A DNA stretch of 64,000 bases from Lacimicrobium sp. SS2-24 (GTDB lineage Bacteria; Pseudomonadota; Gammaproteobacteria; Enterobacterales; Alteromonadaceae), in the NCBI RefSeq assembly GCF_002201535.1, contig NZ_NIWW01000010.1, positions 62,001-126,000 of the forward strand, written 5' to 3'. The notes beneath the pieces were generated by a model, which was not told the origin of the DNA, made no database searches, and saw only the letters and a list, made by a program, of their open reading frames with translations. Within the stretch, counting starts at the first letter, position 1; every line of letters begins with the position of its first letter. The translations under genes and the position numbers were made by a program. This document shows positions 30,115-39,270 of this stretch, in pieces.

Positions 30115-30966
30115 TCAGTGGTGCTGATGGTGCAACTTGCTTAGCACACTGTAGAGCTTGTCACGCATTTGACGACGATCCACGATCATATCGATGGCCC
30201 CTTTTTCAAGCAGGAATTCACTGCGCTGAAAACCAGGGGGTAAAGTCTCACGGACCGTCTGCTCAATTACACGAGGGCCCGCAAAACCAATCAGGGCTTT
30301 AGGCTCTGCAACATTCACATCACCCAGCATCGCCAGACTGGCGGATACGCCACCCATAGTTGGGTCGGTCAATACAGAAATATACGGCAGGCCTTTCTCA
30401 CTGAGTCTGGCCAGTGCTGCACTGGTTTTAGCCATCTGCATCAGAGACAGCAGCGCTTCCTGCATACGGGCCCCACCACTGGTGGAAAAACACACCAGCG
30501 GCATATTGTTTTCAATACAGCACTCTACCGCTTTAACGAAACGAGCACCGACCACAGACGCCATAGAGCCGCCCATAAAGGCAAATTCAAACGCTGCAAC
30601 CACCACTGGCATGCCATTGAGCTTTCCTCTGACTACCACCAGCGCATCTTTCTCATTGGTGCTTTTTTGGGCCGCAGTAATACGGTCTTTGTATTTTTTG
30701 GAATCTCTGAACTTGAGAATATCCTGCGGCTCCAGTTCTTCGCCCAGCTCCTGGCGCTCTCCTTGATCCAGGAAGCTATTGATTCTGGCCCGGGCACTGA
30801 TGCGCATGTGGTTATCGCACTTGGGGCACACTTCCAGCTGACGCTCCAACTCCTGACGATAGAGTGTGGCGCCACACTGATTACATTGGGTCCAGACGCC
30901 TTCTGGCACATTAGCTTTGCCTGAAGAGGATTGGGTTCGGGGTAGAATTTTCTGAATCCAGCTCAT
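30115..30966 (-). CDS. accD: Acetyl-CoA carboxylase carboxyltransferase subunit beta
   Basis: Carboxyltransferase beta subunit forming malonyl-CoA for fatty acid synthesis. It has a four-cysteine zinc ribbon (Cys28, 31, 47, 50), the crotonase-like core with [14 protein letters not shown] and [12 protein letters not shown], and [12 protein letters not shown]. The 283 residues are somewhat short of the E. coli 304 owing to a shorter C-terminus. Confidence 0.97.
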   Translation of the reverse strand: MSWIQKILPRTQSSSGKANVPEGVWTQCNQCGATLYRQELERQLEVCPKCDNHMRISARARINSFLDQGERQELGEELEPQDILKFRDSKKYKDRITAAQKSTNEKDALVVVRGKLNGMPVVVAAFEFAFMGGSMASVVGARFVKAVECCIENNMPLVCFSTSGGARMQEALLSLMQMAKTSAALARLSEKGLPYISVLTDPTMGGVSASLAMLGDVNVAEPKALIGFAGPRVIEQTVRETLPPGFQRSEFLLEKGAIDMIVDRRQMRDKLYSVLSKLHHQHH

Positions 30967-31097
30967 GGAGATCCTTCACATGCTTTTAAACAATTAAATT
31001 TAGCACTGATTGTCAGCGTCATAACGCTGTAATGAATAACACGCCATTTTGGCGCCATTAAAGCATAAATCCAACGTAAACCGAAAAAAAACTGGTC

Positions 31098-31886
31098 TTA
31101 ACAGTCCGTTAAAAATAACGGTCCTGGCACCGCTTTTGGCAAATTAAATGAATCCGGATACGTGACTTCAACCAGATACAAACCATTGGGTTTAGCGGTA
31201 GCGGCCGCTTTTGCCCGATCTTTGCCAAGCAGCAAACGCTGCATCCACTCTATCGGTTGGCGGCTGCAGCCTATTTCCAACAATGAGCCGGTAATATTGC
31301 GCACCATATGGTGCAAAAACGCATTCGCCTTAATTTCCAGCACCACATAATCACCCTGACGCCACAGCCGCAAAGCAGTCACGTGGCGAAACGGACTCTT
31401 TGACTGACAAATCGACGCTCTGAAGGCACTGAAGTCATGTTCACCGAGTAAACATTGTGCCGCCTGCTGCATCCTATCCACATCCAGAGGCCGGTGATAA
31501 TGGGTCACACCCTGGCGCAATATACCGGGGCGGTTGGGATGGTTATAGATAATATAACGATAGCGTCGCGCTGTGGCAGAAAAGCGGGCATGGAAATCCT
31601 CATCCACCTGATGCGCCCACTTCACGGCGATGCTATCCGGTAAATTAGCATTCATGCCCATGGTCCAGGCACGCATGGGTCGCTCGGCCTGCACGTCAAA
31701 ATGTACAACCTGCCCCGTCGCATGCACGCCTGCATCGGTGCGCCCTGCGCATTGCAATTCAATGGGCTGATCGGCAATGCGGCTCAGAGCCACTTCCAGC
31801 TCCTGCTGGATACTGTTGACCTCTTGTTGACGCTGCCAGCCATAATAACCGGCGCCATCGTATTCTATGCCAAGAGCAATACGCAT
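31098..31886 (-). CDS. truA: tRNA pseudouridine(38-40) synthase
   Basis: Isomerises uridines 38-40 in the tRNA anticodon arm. It has the catalytic aspartate Asp51 within GRTDAGVHA, an N-terminal [18 protein letters not shown], and [13 protein letters not shown]. The 262 residues match the family. It sits upstream of accD, as in the E. coli backbone, but dedA, which lies between them in E. coli, is absent. Confidence 0.97.
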   Translation of the reverse strand: MRIALGIEYDGAGYYGWQRQQEVNSIQQELEVALSRIADQPIELQCAGRTDAGVHATGQVVHFDVQAERPMRAWTMGMNANLPDSIAVKWAHQVDEDFHARFSATARRYRYIIYNHPNRPGILRQGVTHYHRPLDVDRMQQAAQCLLGEHDFSAFRASICQSKSPFRHVTALRLWRQGDYVVLEIKANAFLHHMVRNITGSLLEIGCSRQPIEWMQRLLLGKDRAKAAATAKPNGLYLVEVTYPDSFNLPKAVPGPLFLTDC

Positions 31887-32251
31887 GCGTGTTTTTATTC
31901 CCGTTTCAGTTTGCCGGGGAGTATACCAAAGCAGGTGTGCGATGTGGGTCCGCCGCGCAGAGATTTTTTATATGACTTGGAAAAACCCTACACAGAGCCT
32001 GACAATAAACAAATCAGGAATATCTGAATGATCCGCTCATATTCAATGCAGTATAAAGCAACATAGACTTAAAATCGGTTTTAGTGCTCCTGCAACCTAT
32101 AGTTGTGACAAAACCTGCAACCTCATCAACATCTCGCTGTCCAATTAACGGCAAAAAGCGTTGATCGGGTCTGTGGGGGCGATCTCGCTCAGCGTCATAA
32201 ACCAGCACTACTGCATAACTCTGTTACCTGGCAACCGTTGAAGGCGTCAAA
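31887..32251. other. 365-base intergenic stretch between divergent truA and TerB-like gene
   Basis: No convincing gene, tRNA or terminator is seen. It must hold the two divergent promoters. A 10-base direct repeat, CCTGCAACCT, occurs at 32089-32098 and 32114-32123 (25-base spacing), and an imperfect dyad TGAATGA / TCATATTCA lies at ~32025-32045. A 64-codon frame on the minus strand (32014-32208) has no family features. Confidence 0.5.
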
Positions 32252-32638
32252 ATGAAGTTAACTGAACAACAGTATTTTAATGAAGCTCTGATAAAACTCT
32301 CTGTACTACTCTATCAGGTCGATGGAAAGGTAAGCCTGAGTGAGCAGGACTATCTTGAACAGATGATAGAGGGTTTAGACTGGTGCAGTACGATTTCTAA
32401 ATCCGCTTTTGTTAATGAGGCGATACATATGGCTCGCCAGGTATCCGATATTGATGACGGTAAGGCCTTCATTCGCTCACTCAGTGATGATTTAAATCAG
32501 GATGCCGATAAAACACTGGAAGTGGCAATGGCACTGACAGTTGTTGATGGGGAGCGCAGTGAACGAGAAACTGAGCTGCTGAGTTATCTGACTCACAAAG
32601 TGCTCGGTAAAGCCCTGACTAAGACCATTGAGCAGTAG
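32252..32638 (+). CDS. TerB-like (tellurite resistance/DjlA-type) helical protein
   Basis: A 128-residue soluble, all-helical acidic protein resembling the TerB/co-chaperone DjlA family. Its two similar halves each carry the family's VDGK/E motif (LLYQVDGKVSLSEQDYLEQMI and ALTVVDGERSERETELLSYL), where conserved acids in TerB bind metal. The function is unknown; isolated TerB proteins lacking the ter operon are common. GAAGG precedes the ATG by 8 bases. It is inserted between truA and fimV, on the opposite strand from both. Confidence 0.8.
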   Translation: MKLTEQQYFNEALIKLSVLLYQVDGKVSLSEQDYLEQMIEGLDWCSTISKSAFVNEAIHMARQVSDIDDGKAFIRSLSDDLNQDADKTLEVAMALTVVDGERSERETELLSYLTHKVLGKALTKTIEQ

Positions 32639-32770
32639 GTGCGCTAACGCGAGTAACCCTGTTCAGTAGTAAAGTACGACAAGTCCCATCCACATGCATT
32701 GTATTAGTCCCGACTTCGTCTGACGGAAACCTGTCACTACGCCGGGAGTGCAAAGAAAAGATCTGAAAGG

Positions 32771-32786
32771 GGCGCAAGATTGCGCC
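32771..32786. other. GC-rich hairpin downstream of fimV
   Basis: GGCGCA-AGAT-TGCGCC lies in the 247-base space between the convergent TerB-like gene and fimV. It has no T tract. It may end either transcript weakly; nothing else was recognised in this space. Confidence 0.35.
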
Positions 32787-32885
32787 GTTCTCCGGCGGGT
32801 CTTTTCAGGGCCAATACTGTACGGAGCGAACAGCCTGATTCATGTGATATCGGATTGATTGAATCCCACACCGTCCAGCTAATAC

Positions 32886-35690
32886 TCAGAGCAGTTTATC
32901 CAATATCGATTTGGCTTCTTCTTGCTGCTCTTCATCACCTTTTTCCACCACCTGCTGCAACAGTTCGATGGCAGATTCATTGTCATCCATTTCCAGATAG
33001 GCCCTGGCCAGATCAAGTTTGGCACCCATGCCATTGTCACTGTCGACATCCACCATCGCTTCATCTTCATCGCCATCCGTGTCCAGTGCAGAGTCCAGAT
33101 TCAGGGTCTTTTCGTGTGAGTCGTCTTCTTCCGCCTCTACGCTCTCATTGAGCAGGGCATCGATATCCAAAAAGTCGTCTTCACTTTCTGCCAGCGGTGC
33201 AGGTTCTTCAGGTTCGGCAAGCTGTTCATTGAGCAGCGTTTCAATATCCAGATCGGTCTCTTCGTCAGATTCCTGTTCCATCGACTCGAGCATTTCATCA
33301 AAGTCTGATGATTCGAGTTCATCCAGCACCTCATCATCTTCGGCTTTGGCTTTACCTTGCTTTTCCTGTTCGTGATTTTCTAACCAGTCACCCAAATCTG
33401 GCAGCTCGTTGAGCTCTTTTTCCAGCTCCTCATCCACCTGCTGACGTGCTTTCTTATCCTCTTCAGATTCGGTTTGAGGCTCTTCGCTGTCAGTGTCATC
33501 TTCGGCTTGCGTGGGAGCCGCGTCTTGCTCTATTCCCTCTGCCTCGTTTTCAGGCTCCTCAGCAGACATTTCCTCCTGCTCAAAGTCGTCATCGAGTATC
33601 GCATCCAGCTCCTGCTCAGAAACCTCTTCGTCTTCATCACCGCTAAGGTTCTGATCTTTGTCTGTGGTCTGGGTATCCGACTTGGCCGTGTCGGTGTCTG
33701 CATCGAGGCTTTCTTCACTGTCCTTGGCCTCAACCTGCTCATCAACCTGTTGTGAATCGTCCGCTTCTTCTGATACTGAGTCTTCTGCCTCTGGCGATGA
33801 CTGCGCTGCAGTGGCGTCCTCATCTTCGGCCCCGGCTTGTGTTTCAGTGTCTGCTTCGGGCTGTTCTTCTGCACTGAGTTCATCAAGCAACTCATCGGAA
33901 ATGGCATCCTGAGGATCATCTTGCTCGGCACTGTCACCGCTCTCACCGTCTGTCAGCTCTTCGAGCAACTCATCAGACAGTTCATCCTGTACGTCGCTAT
34001 CATCCGCGCCTTCTTCGTCTTGCTCATCAGAGAGTTCTTCGAGCAATTCATCTGAGAGCTCATCCTGCATGGTATCGGCTTGTTCAAGCTCGCCCAGTAA
34101 CTCGTCCGTTAAGTCATCCAGCTCTTTATTTTTACTGGATATTTCTTCATCCAACTCACTGACCAGTTCATCACTGAGCTGTTCGCTCTTTTCGAGTTTA
34201 GATACAAAGTCATCGGCTTCGTCTTCCTCAGCGCCGGTGTCTTTGGCTACAGGCTCATCCAGTAACTCATCGATACTGATCTCCGGTTTCTCATCACCCG
34301 CATCCTCAGTATCTGCAGATTCCTTCCCGGGCTTATCGCCGTCTTCACCCTCAGAAACATCAAAATCTTCCAGTTCATCAAACTCGCTGTCAGCATCTTC
34401 ATCGCCGCCGGTAGCTTCTTGCTCTGGCGATTCTGCTGCGCCTTGCTCCTCGAGTTCTGACAAATCAATGGCTTCTTCGTCATCATCTTCGGCAAAAAGA
34501 TCATCTAGATCGTCCTGGTCCAGTCCCATCTGATCATCTGAATCCGCCTGCGGCGACTCGTCATCATCGTCTTCCGGCACCAGCATTTCATCAGACAAAT
34601 CATCGAAATTTTCCAGCTCATCTTCCAATGCTGCATCCAGAGACTCCTCCAGCTCATCGGTCAGCACATCATCGAGCAATTCCTCACCAAAGAGGTCATC
34701 GTCATCATCTTCATCTGGCTCAGGTTCATCGAAGTCATCGGACATTTCTTCGGTCAGTGCGTCTGACAAATCATCCATTTCGTTGTCCGGCGCCGGGGCT
34801 GGCGCAGAAGCGGCCTTCTTATCAGCAACAGGGGCCGCGGCCGGTTCAGACTGACGGCGTCTGAGCCACATAAATAACCCACCCAGCAGCAACAGAGACG
34901 GCACGATACCCGCCGCGATTTTCAATGCCGGATGCTGATACCACTTTTGCTGCTGCTCTTTGGCCTGCTGAGCTTCTGATCTAGCCAGAAGCTCATTCTG
35001 CAATGCCAACAGTTGCCCCATCTGTTGCTGGATTTCACCTTCCTGACCGATTCGGTTGCGTAACTCTTCGATATCCTGATTAACCGCATCAAGGCGACCG
35101 TAAACCCGTTCATTGTCATCCAACAACGCCTGAACCGATTCAATGGAGGCAGCAATTTGCCGTCTTAGTTGCTCAAACTCGTTACGATTTTGCCGATCCA
35201 GGTTAGTCAGTCGCTCTTCAAGTGCCTGACGTGCAGCGGAGAGATCATCTGTGCTGGCAACCTGTTTTACGGGTTTGATATTGGTGGCTGAGTTGGGCGT
35301 ACCTCGGGATTGCATCCAGCGCTGTTCATCTTGTTCAGCCCGGCGCTTGGCTTCTTCGGGATCAATGCGGGAAATATAGGCTTCACTGGGAAGCTTGAGC
35401 ATTGAGCCATCCACCATCAGATTCAGATTCTGTTGCTCAAATGCCTCAGGGTTAAGCTGATAAATGGCCTCCATGACCTGATAGATACTCAAGGCATTAT
35501 TTTGTCGATACCGACGGGCGATACTCCAGAGGGTGTCACTGGACTCAATCGGACCGTATTCAACACCAGAATACTGACGGGTCGAGTTCTTTGGACCTTT
35601 AATTTGTACTTGCTGAAAATCAGAGGCCAACAGGATGCTAGACGACAAGTAACATGCCAAACCCACTATCAGCAATTGTCGCATTCTCAT
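32886..35690 (-). CDS. fimV: FimV-type polar landmark protein
   Basis: A 934-residue inner-membrane/peptidoglycan-associated hub protein. FimV proteins (HubP in Vibrio) organise the cell pole, type IV pili and twitching. The architecture is a signal or start segment (1-23), a LysM-like periplasmic region near 46-103 (SSDTLWSIARRY ... GSMLKLPS), a coiled coil ~140-245, one membrane helix ~257-277, a very acidic cytoplasmic domain ~290-880, and a C-terminal TPR-like FimV domain (LDLARAYLEMDDNESAIELLQQVV). AAGGA lies 5 bases before the chosen ATG. Residues ~504-605 contain at least five copies of an xSDELLxEL motif. Confidence 0.92.
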   Translation of the reverse strand: MRMRQLLIVGLACYLSSSILLASDFQQVQIKGPKNSTRQYSGVEYGPIESSDTLWSIARRYRQNNALSIYQVMEAIYQLNPEAFEQQNLNLMVDGSMLKLPSEAYISRIDPEEAKRRAEQDEQRWMQSRGTPNSATNIKPVKQVASTDDLSAARQALEERLTNLDRQNRNEFEQLRRQIAASIESVQALLDDNERVYGRLDAVNQDIEELRNRIGQEGEIQQQMGQLLALQNELLARSEAQQAKEQQQKWYQHPALKIAAGIVPSLLLLGGLFMWLRRRQSEPAAAPVADKKAASAPAPAPDNEMDDLSDALTEEMSDDFDEPEPDEDDDDDLFGEELLDDVLTDELEESLDAALEDELENFDDLSDEMLVPEDDDDESPQADSDDQMGLDQDDLDDLFAEDDDEEAIDLSELEEQGAAESPEQEATGGDEDADSEFDELEDFDVSEGEDGDKPGKESADTEDAGDEKPEISIDELLDEPVAKDTGAEEDEADDFVSKLEKSEQLSDELVSELDEEISSKNKELDDLTDELLGELEQADTMQDELSDELLEELSDEQDEEGADDSDVQDELSDELLEELTDGESGDSAEQDDPQDAISDELLDELSAEEQPEADTETQAGAEDEDATAAQSSPEAEDSVSEEADDSQQVDEQVEAKDSEESLDADTDTAKSDTQTTDKDQNLSGDEDEEVSEQELDAILDDDFEQEEMSAEEPENEAEGIEQDAAPTQAEDDTDSEEPQTESEEDKKARQQVDEELEKELNELPDLGDWLENHEQEKQGKAKAEDDEVLDELESSDFDEMLESMEQESDEETDLDIETLLNEQLAEPEEPAPLAESEDDFLDIDALLNESVEAEEDDSHEKTLNLDSALDTDGDEDEAMVDVDSDNGMGAKLDLARAYLEMDDNESAIELLQQVVEKGDEEQQEEAKSILDKLL
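33876..34180 (-). repeat. Repeated (L/I)(S/T)DELLxEL motifs within fimV
   Basis: Five copies are recognisable in the translated minus strand: LSDELVSEL, LTDELLGEL, LSDELLEEL (twice, each preceded by QDE) and ISDELLDEL. They are separated by acidic linkers of uneven length. The repeat is at protein level and only partly conserved at DNA level. Confidence 0.75.
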
Positions 35691-36187
35691 AGTTGTCCTT
35701 GTCGCCCCGAAAAATGGAAAAGCAAACCCATAATGGGGTTTGTCAGTTATAAATTTTTATAAGTTTGCCAGCATCTTACAATCAGTCTGTGGATTCTGAC
35801 ATTCCCATGACTATCCCACAAGACCCAGCAAATAGCGTTCCAACAGGAACTATAAACCAGATGGATTGGCTGATCCATAAAGCCATGGGTATTGGTGATG
35901 GAAAATCCCATTAACCAGCATATCGGCCAGTTTACGCTTTCATTGAGCCTCAGGTGCCATGGGGTTGTGAAACAGGTCCCTGATTTGACGGCCAAACAGG
36001 TATTGAGTCATCAATGTTAAACGGGCGTAATGACGACGAGCAGCGCACACAGGACGATCACAATGACCAAGGTTATAGATATTGATGAGAGCTAAATAAG
36101 AAGACTTATAGCAACAATATCCACTGTCGGCTTACTGCAGAAGGTATAAAAAGGCCCGGCAATGGCCGGGCCTTTCGCTGAACGGGT
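35691..36187 (-). pseudogene. 497-base gap between fimV and asd, possible decayed gene
   Basis: Beyond the fimV promoter and the asd terminator, no intact gene is seen. On the minus strand one frame between about 36127 and 35757 reads protein-like but contains in-frame stops. Pieces include CAARRHYARLTLMTQYLFG with RQIRDLFHNPMAPEAQ, stop, KRKLADMLVNGIFHHQYPW, stop, FLLERYLLGLVG, stop. An overlapping 82-codon frame (35747-35995) is very rich in Trp and Cys and is unlikely to be real. No parent family was recognised, so this may simply be unused sequence. Confidence 0.25.
36146..36175 (-). terminator. Rho-independent terminator after asd
   Basis: An 11-bp stem (AAAGGCCCGGC / GCCGGGCCTTT) with a 4-base loop. 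Read on the minus strand it runs into TTTTTA, 12 bases after the asd stop. Confidence 0.92.
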
Positions 36188-37204
36188 TTACATATAATCG
36201 CGAATAAGCACTTCAGCAATCTGGATACTGTTGGTGGCGGCCCCTTTACGAACATTATCCGATACCACCCAAAGATTGATGCCGTTGGGATGAGAGAAAT
36301 CCTGTCGCACCCGTCCCACAAATACCTCGTCCTTACCGCTGGCATTGCTCACCTGAGTGGGGAAGTCTCCAGGCTCACGCATCAGCACCACACCCGGGGC
36401 GTTTTCGAGCAGGTTTTTAACCTCTTCAACATCAATAGGCTGACGGGTCTCAAGATGAATGGCTTCGCCATGACCGTAGAAGACCGGTACCCTTACCGCG
36501 GTTGCGTTTACCCGGATACTTTCATCCCCCATTATTTTTTGGGTTTCCCAATGCATTTTCATCTCTTCTTTGGTGTAGTCATTGTCCTGAAATACATCAA
36601 TCTGAGGGATTACATTAAAGGCAATCTGACGACTGAAAGCACTGGGTTTAATCTCTTTTGAACTCAGCAGGTCGGCTGTCTGACGGGCTAACTCTTCCAT
36701 CGCGGACTTACCCGCTCCGGATACAGACTGGTAGGTGGCCACGTTAATGCGATCAATGCCTACTGCATCCTGGATGGGCTTTAAGGCCACCAGCATCTGA
36801 ATGGTGGAGCAATTCGGGTTCGCAATAATATTGCGATTGCGAAAATCCGCCAGTGCATGGGCGTTCACTTCAGGCACCACCAGAGGAATATCGGGCTCAT
36901 AACGGTATTGAGAGGTATTATCAATCACCACACACCCGGCTTCTGCTGCTTTGGGTGCATACTTAGCAGAAACACTTCCCCCTGCGGAGAAAAACCCTAG
37001 CTGCACCTGTGACCAGTCGAATGTCTCGGCGTCCAGCACCTGCACATCTTTACCCTTGAAGGTTACCGTACCACCCGCAGAGCGTGCACTGGCCAGGGGA
37101 TAGAGTTTATTGATAGGAAAATCTCTTTGTTCGAGAATTTCAATCATATGCTGGCCTACCAGGCCGGTAGCACCTAAAACGGCAACATCAAAAGCACGGG
37201 ACAT
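36188..37204 (-). CDS. asd: Aspartate-semialdehyde dehydrogenase
   Basis: Reduces aspartyl phosphate to the semialdehyde for lysine, threonine, methionine and diaminopimelate. It has NADP-binding GATGLVGQHMIEIL, active-site NPNCSTIQM with the catalytic cysteine, and SVSGAGKSAMEELARQT. The ATG at 37204 (338 residues) has AGGAG 10 bases upstream; a GTG at 37213 would sit only one base from the same site and overlap the pdxB stop. It occupies the slot held in E. coli by usg, an asd homologue of unknown role. Confidence 0.95.
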   Translation of the reverse strand: MSRAFDVAVLGATGLVGQHMIEILEQRDFPINKLYPLASARSAGGTVTFKGKDVQVLDAETFDWSQVQLGFFSAGGSVSAKYAPKAAEAGCVVIDNTSQYRYEPDIPLVVPEVNAHALADFRNRNIIANPNCSTIQMLVALKPIQDAVGIDRINVATYQSVSGAGKSAMEELARQTADLLSSKEIKPSAFSRQIAFNVIPQIDVFQDNDYTKEEMKMHWETQKIMGDESIRVNATAVRVPVFYGHGEAIHLETRQPIDVEEVKNLLENAPGVVLMREPGDFPTQVSNASGKDEVFVGRVRQDFSHPNGINLWVVSDNVRKGAATNSIQIAEVLIRDYM

Positions 37205-37209
37205 GCGGG

Positions 37210-38349
37210 TCACTCTCCTATTGTGGGGTTAACAGAAAATCCGAGGCCTAAGATTGCCTCTGTCATCGCGGAATTTCCAGTGCAAACTGACGCGGATGCA
37301 AATTCTCTTCTTATAGCATAGTGCTTGCGGATATATTCAAACTCAGCGGGCCCGGTTACGCTGACACGAAAATCCTTGTCATCACGGCGGATATCATAAA
37401 CCGAAAACACCAACCGACCGAGCGCCTCCTGGGGCGACAATGCCGAGTCTGGGTAAAGCAGGTCTGTTTGCGGGGCTGGTAAAAAATCCTCGAGCCGATG
37501 GCGCCTGGGCAAGTTAAGGTACTCAGCCAGCCGCTGATACAGAATCTCAGTGCCACGGGCTTTGCCCTCAAGGGTATGGCCGGCAATATGCGCTGTTGCC
37601 AGTTGTGTATAGGGTATCAATCCGGTGCGTATTGCCGGTTCGTTTTCCCACACGTCCATGACCAGCATAGGGTGAGTGCCGCTGTGGCACAGTTCGAGCA
37701 GTGCCTGGTTATCCACCACTTCACCACGACAGGCGTTAATCAGGACCTGGTGAGGCTCCAGACTGGACAGCAGCATCTGATCAAACAGATGGCGGGTAGG
37801 ATAAGGGCCACTATCCACCAGCGGTACATGTAAGCTGATGATGTCGCAGGCCATAATGTCCGGCATATCCACAAAAGAACGGGGATCACCGGCCTCCGCC
37901 AGCGGCGGATCACACAGACGATAGTCCATACCCAGGGCTTTAAGCTTTTGGCTTAGCGCACTCCCCACTTGTCCTGCACCCACAATGCCGACACATTTTT
38001 CGGTCAGGTCCCAGTGATGTTTTAACGCCAGCGCGAATAAACTGCTGATGACGTATTCCGCCACCGCCACCGCATTGCATCCGGGCGCTGCCGACCAGGG
38101 TATCTGACGCTGTTGTAAATAGGCCGTATCCAGATGGTTAAAGCCCGCAGTCCCCGTTCCGACAAACTTCAACTTGTCACATTTGCTTAGCAGTGCTGCA
38201 TTGACTTTTGTGGTGGAACGGGTAAGCAGAATATCTGCATCACGCAGGGTATCCGCCTCAACAGTACTGCCACTGAACAGACACACTTCACCCCAATCAC
38301 TAAAAAATGCTCTGGCATACAACAGGCTATCTTCGCAGTAGATCTTCAT
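37210..38349 (-). CDS. pdxB: Erythronate-4-phosphate dehydrogenase
   Basis: Second enzyme of pyridoxal 5'-phosphate synthesis by the DXP-dependent route. This D-isomer-specific 2-hydroxyacid dehydrogenase has the Rossmann motif GIVGAGQVGSAL, the catalytic set ACRGEVVD (Arg), the ExxI-type ENEPAI (Glu) and AHIAGHTLEGKARGT (His), plus a C-terminal PdxB dimerisation domain. ATG 38349 gives 379 residues and the MKIYCED start of the family (E. coli MKILVDE). asd follows within 6 bases. Confidence 0.95.
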   Translation of the reverse strand: MKIYCEDSLLYARAFFSDWGEVCLFSGSTVEADTLRDADILLTRSTTKVNAALLSKCDKLKFVGTGTAGFNHLDTAYLQQRQIPWSAAPGCNAVAVAEYVISSLFALALKHHWDLTEKCVGIVGAGQVGSALSQKLKALGMDYRLCDPPLAEAGDPRSFVDMPDIMACDIISLHVPLVDSGPYPTRHLFDQMLLSSLEPHQVLINACRGEVVDNQALLELCHSGTHPMLVMDVWENEPAIRTGLIPYTQLATAHIAGHTLEGKARGTEILYQRLAEYLNLPRRHRLEDFLPAPQTDLLYPDSALSPQEALGRLVFSVYDIRRDDKDFRVSVTGPAEFEYIRKHYAIRREFASASVCTGNSAMTEAILGLGFSVNPTIGE

Positions 38350-38387
38350 GAACACAGGTAAAGGTAAATCAGGGGGCGTATTCTGCC

Positions 38388-39197
38388 TTATTTGAAGCCG
38401 AGCGTCTGCACGTATTGCGCTATTTGCCTGTCATTGAACCGATGTTGTCTGAGAATGGTGTGCAGCTGACCGCTATCATGTAACTGTCTGACACCTTGCT
38501 CAAACAGGGTTTTCCACTGCGTCGCGGAGGTGTCTTTACGGGGAAACGCAAGGTGCAGGGCATGGGAGGACAAAGCTGGCTCAACAAACTCTATGGGACT
38601 GGTTTCAGCCAACTTACTCAGCTTGTCGTCATGCTCCAGCCAGTAGAACCCCACTTCACGTGTCCCGGCAACCAGATCCACTCGACCTCGGAGCAATAGT
38701 TGCAGGCTGGTGACCAGCTGATTGGTTTCACTCACCTGTAAACGGGGATACTTACGCAGGGTCTCGCTGACCATATCCAGTTCCGCCACACTGATACGAA
38801 AGCGCTCCAGGGAAGAGAGATCCCCATCAAAAACAATCTTGCGGTTTGCTTTTTGCCTGAAAAAGCCGCTGGTTGCAGCAGCAATCGGCTGGCTGTAGAG
38901 GTAATCACGAGCACGTGCCTGACTGTAAAACGCACCGAGCACTGCCGTTCTTTGCCCGGAGGCCGTCAGGCGCATCGCTCTTGGCCAACTGGTGAATTCC
39001 AGTGATGCGTCAATTCCCTGGGTTGACAGCGCCGCATGCGTCACCTGCCACAACCACCCCTGTTGCGGCAGTTGCGGGGCAAAATACGGCGGGAATGGCT
39101 CGGTGACAATCTGCCACGTGTTAGCCAATGCCCCAACCGACATCAAGCCAGCAACCAACCCAAGGGTCATAGATTGCCACAGGTTTTTACGCTTCAT
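38388..39197 (-). CDS. Periplasmic solute-binding protein family 3-like
   Basis: A 269-residue exported protein with a signal peptide (~1-26, ending VGALA) and a mature part resembling bacterial extracellular solute-binding proteins family 3: WQIVTEPFPPYF at the mature start, GWLWQVTHAALSTQGID, the WPRAMRLTASGQRTAVLGAFYS motif and a C-terminal IAQYVQTLG. Such orphan proteins are frequent in Alteromonadales and often lack an ABC permease, as here. Neither ligand nor role can be named. The ATG at 39197 is preferred over a TTG three codons earlier. It is inserted between pdxB and fabB. Confidence 0.8.
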   Translation of the reverse strand: MKRKNLWQSMTLGLVAGLMSVGALANTWQIVTEPFPPYFAPQLPQQGWLWQVTHAALSTQGIDASLEFTSWPRAMRLTASGQRTAVLGAFYSQARARDYLYSQPIAAATSGFFRQKANRKIVFDGDLSSLERFRISVAELDMVSETLRKYPRLQVSETNQLVTSLQLLLRGRVDLVAGTREVGFYWLEHDDKLSKLAETSPIEFVEPALSSHALHLAFPRKDTSATQWKTLFEQGVRQLHDSGQLHTILRQHRFNDRQIAQYVQTLGFK

Positions 39198-39270
39198 ACT
39201 CGACAAACACTAACTCCAGAGGATATGACGGCGTCCGTGCACGTTACTCTAGTGTTTTAGTATATCAGAG

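Noticed and set aside
32014-32208. 64-codon minus-strand frame upstream of truA
   Set aside because: No family features or ribosome site; treated as intergenic.
33019-34533. Several long serine-rich open frames on the + strand
   Set aside because: They lie opposite the acidic fimV domain; GAA/GAC-rich codons read backwards give Ser/Leu-rich open frames. No ribosome sites or family features.
35747-35995. 82-codon minus-strand frame as an intact gene
   Set aside because: Extreme Trp/Cys content, no ribosome site, and the neighbouring frame reads more protein-like but is interrupted by stops.
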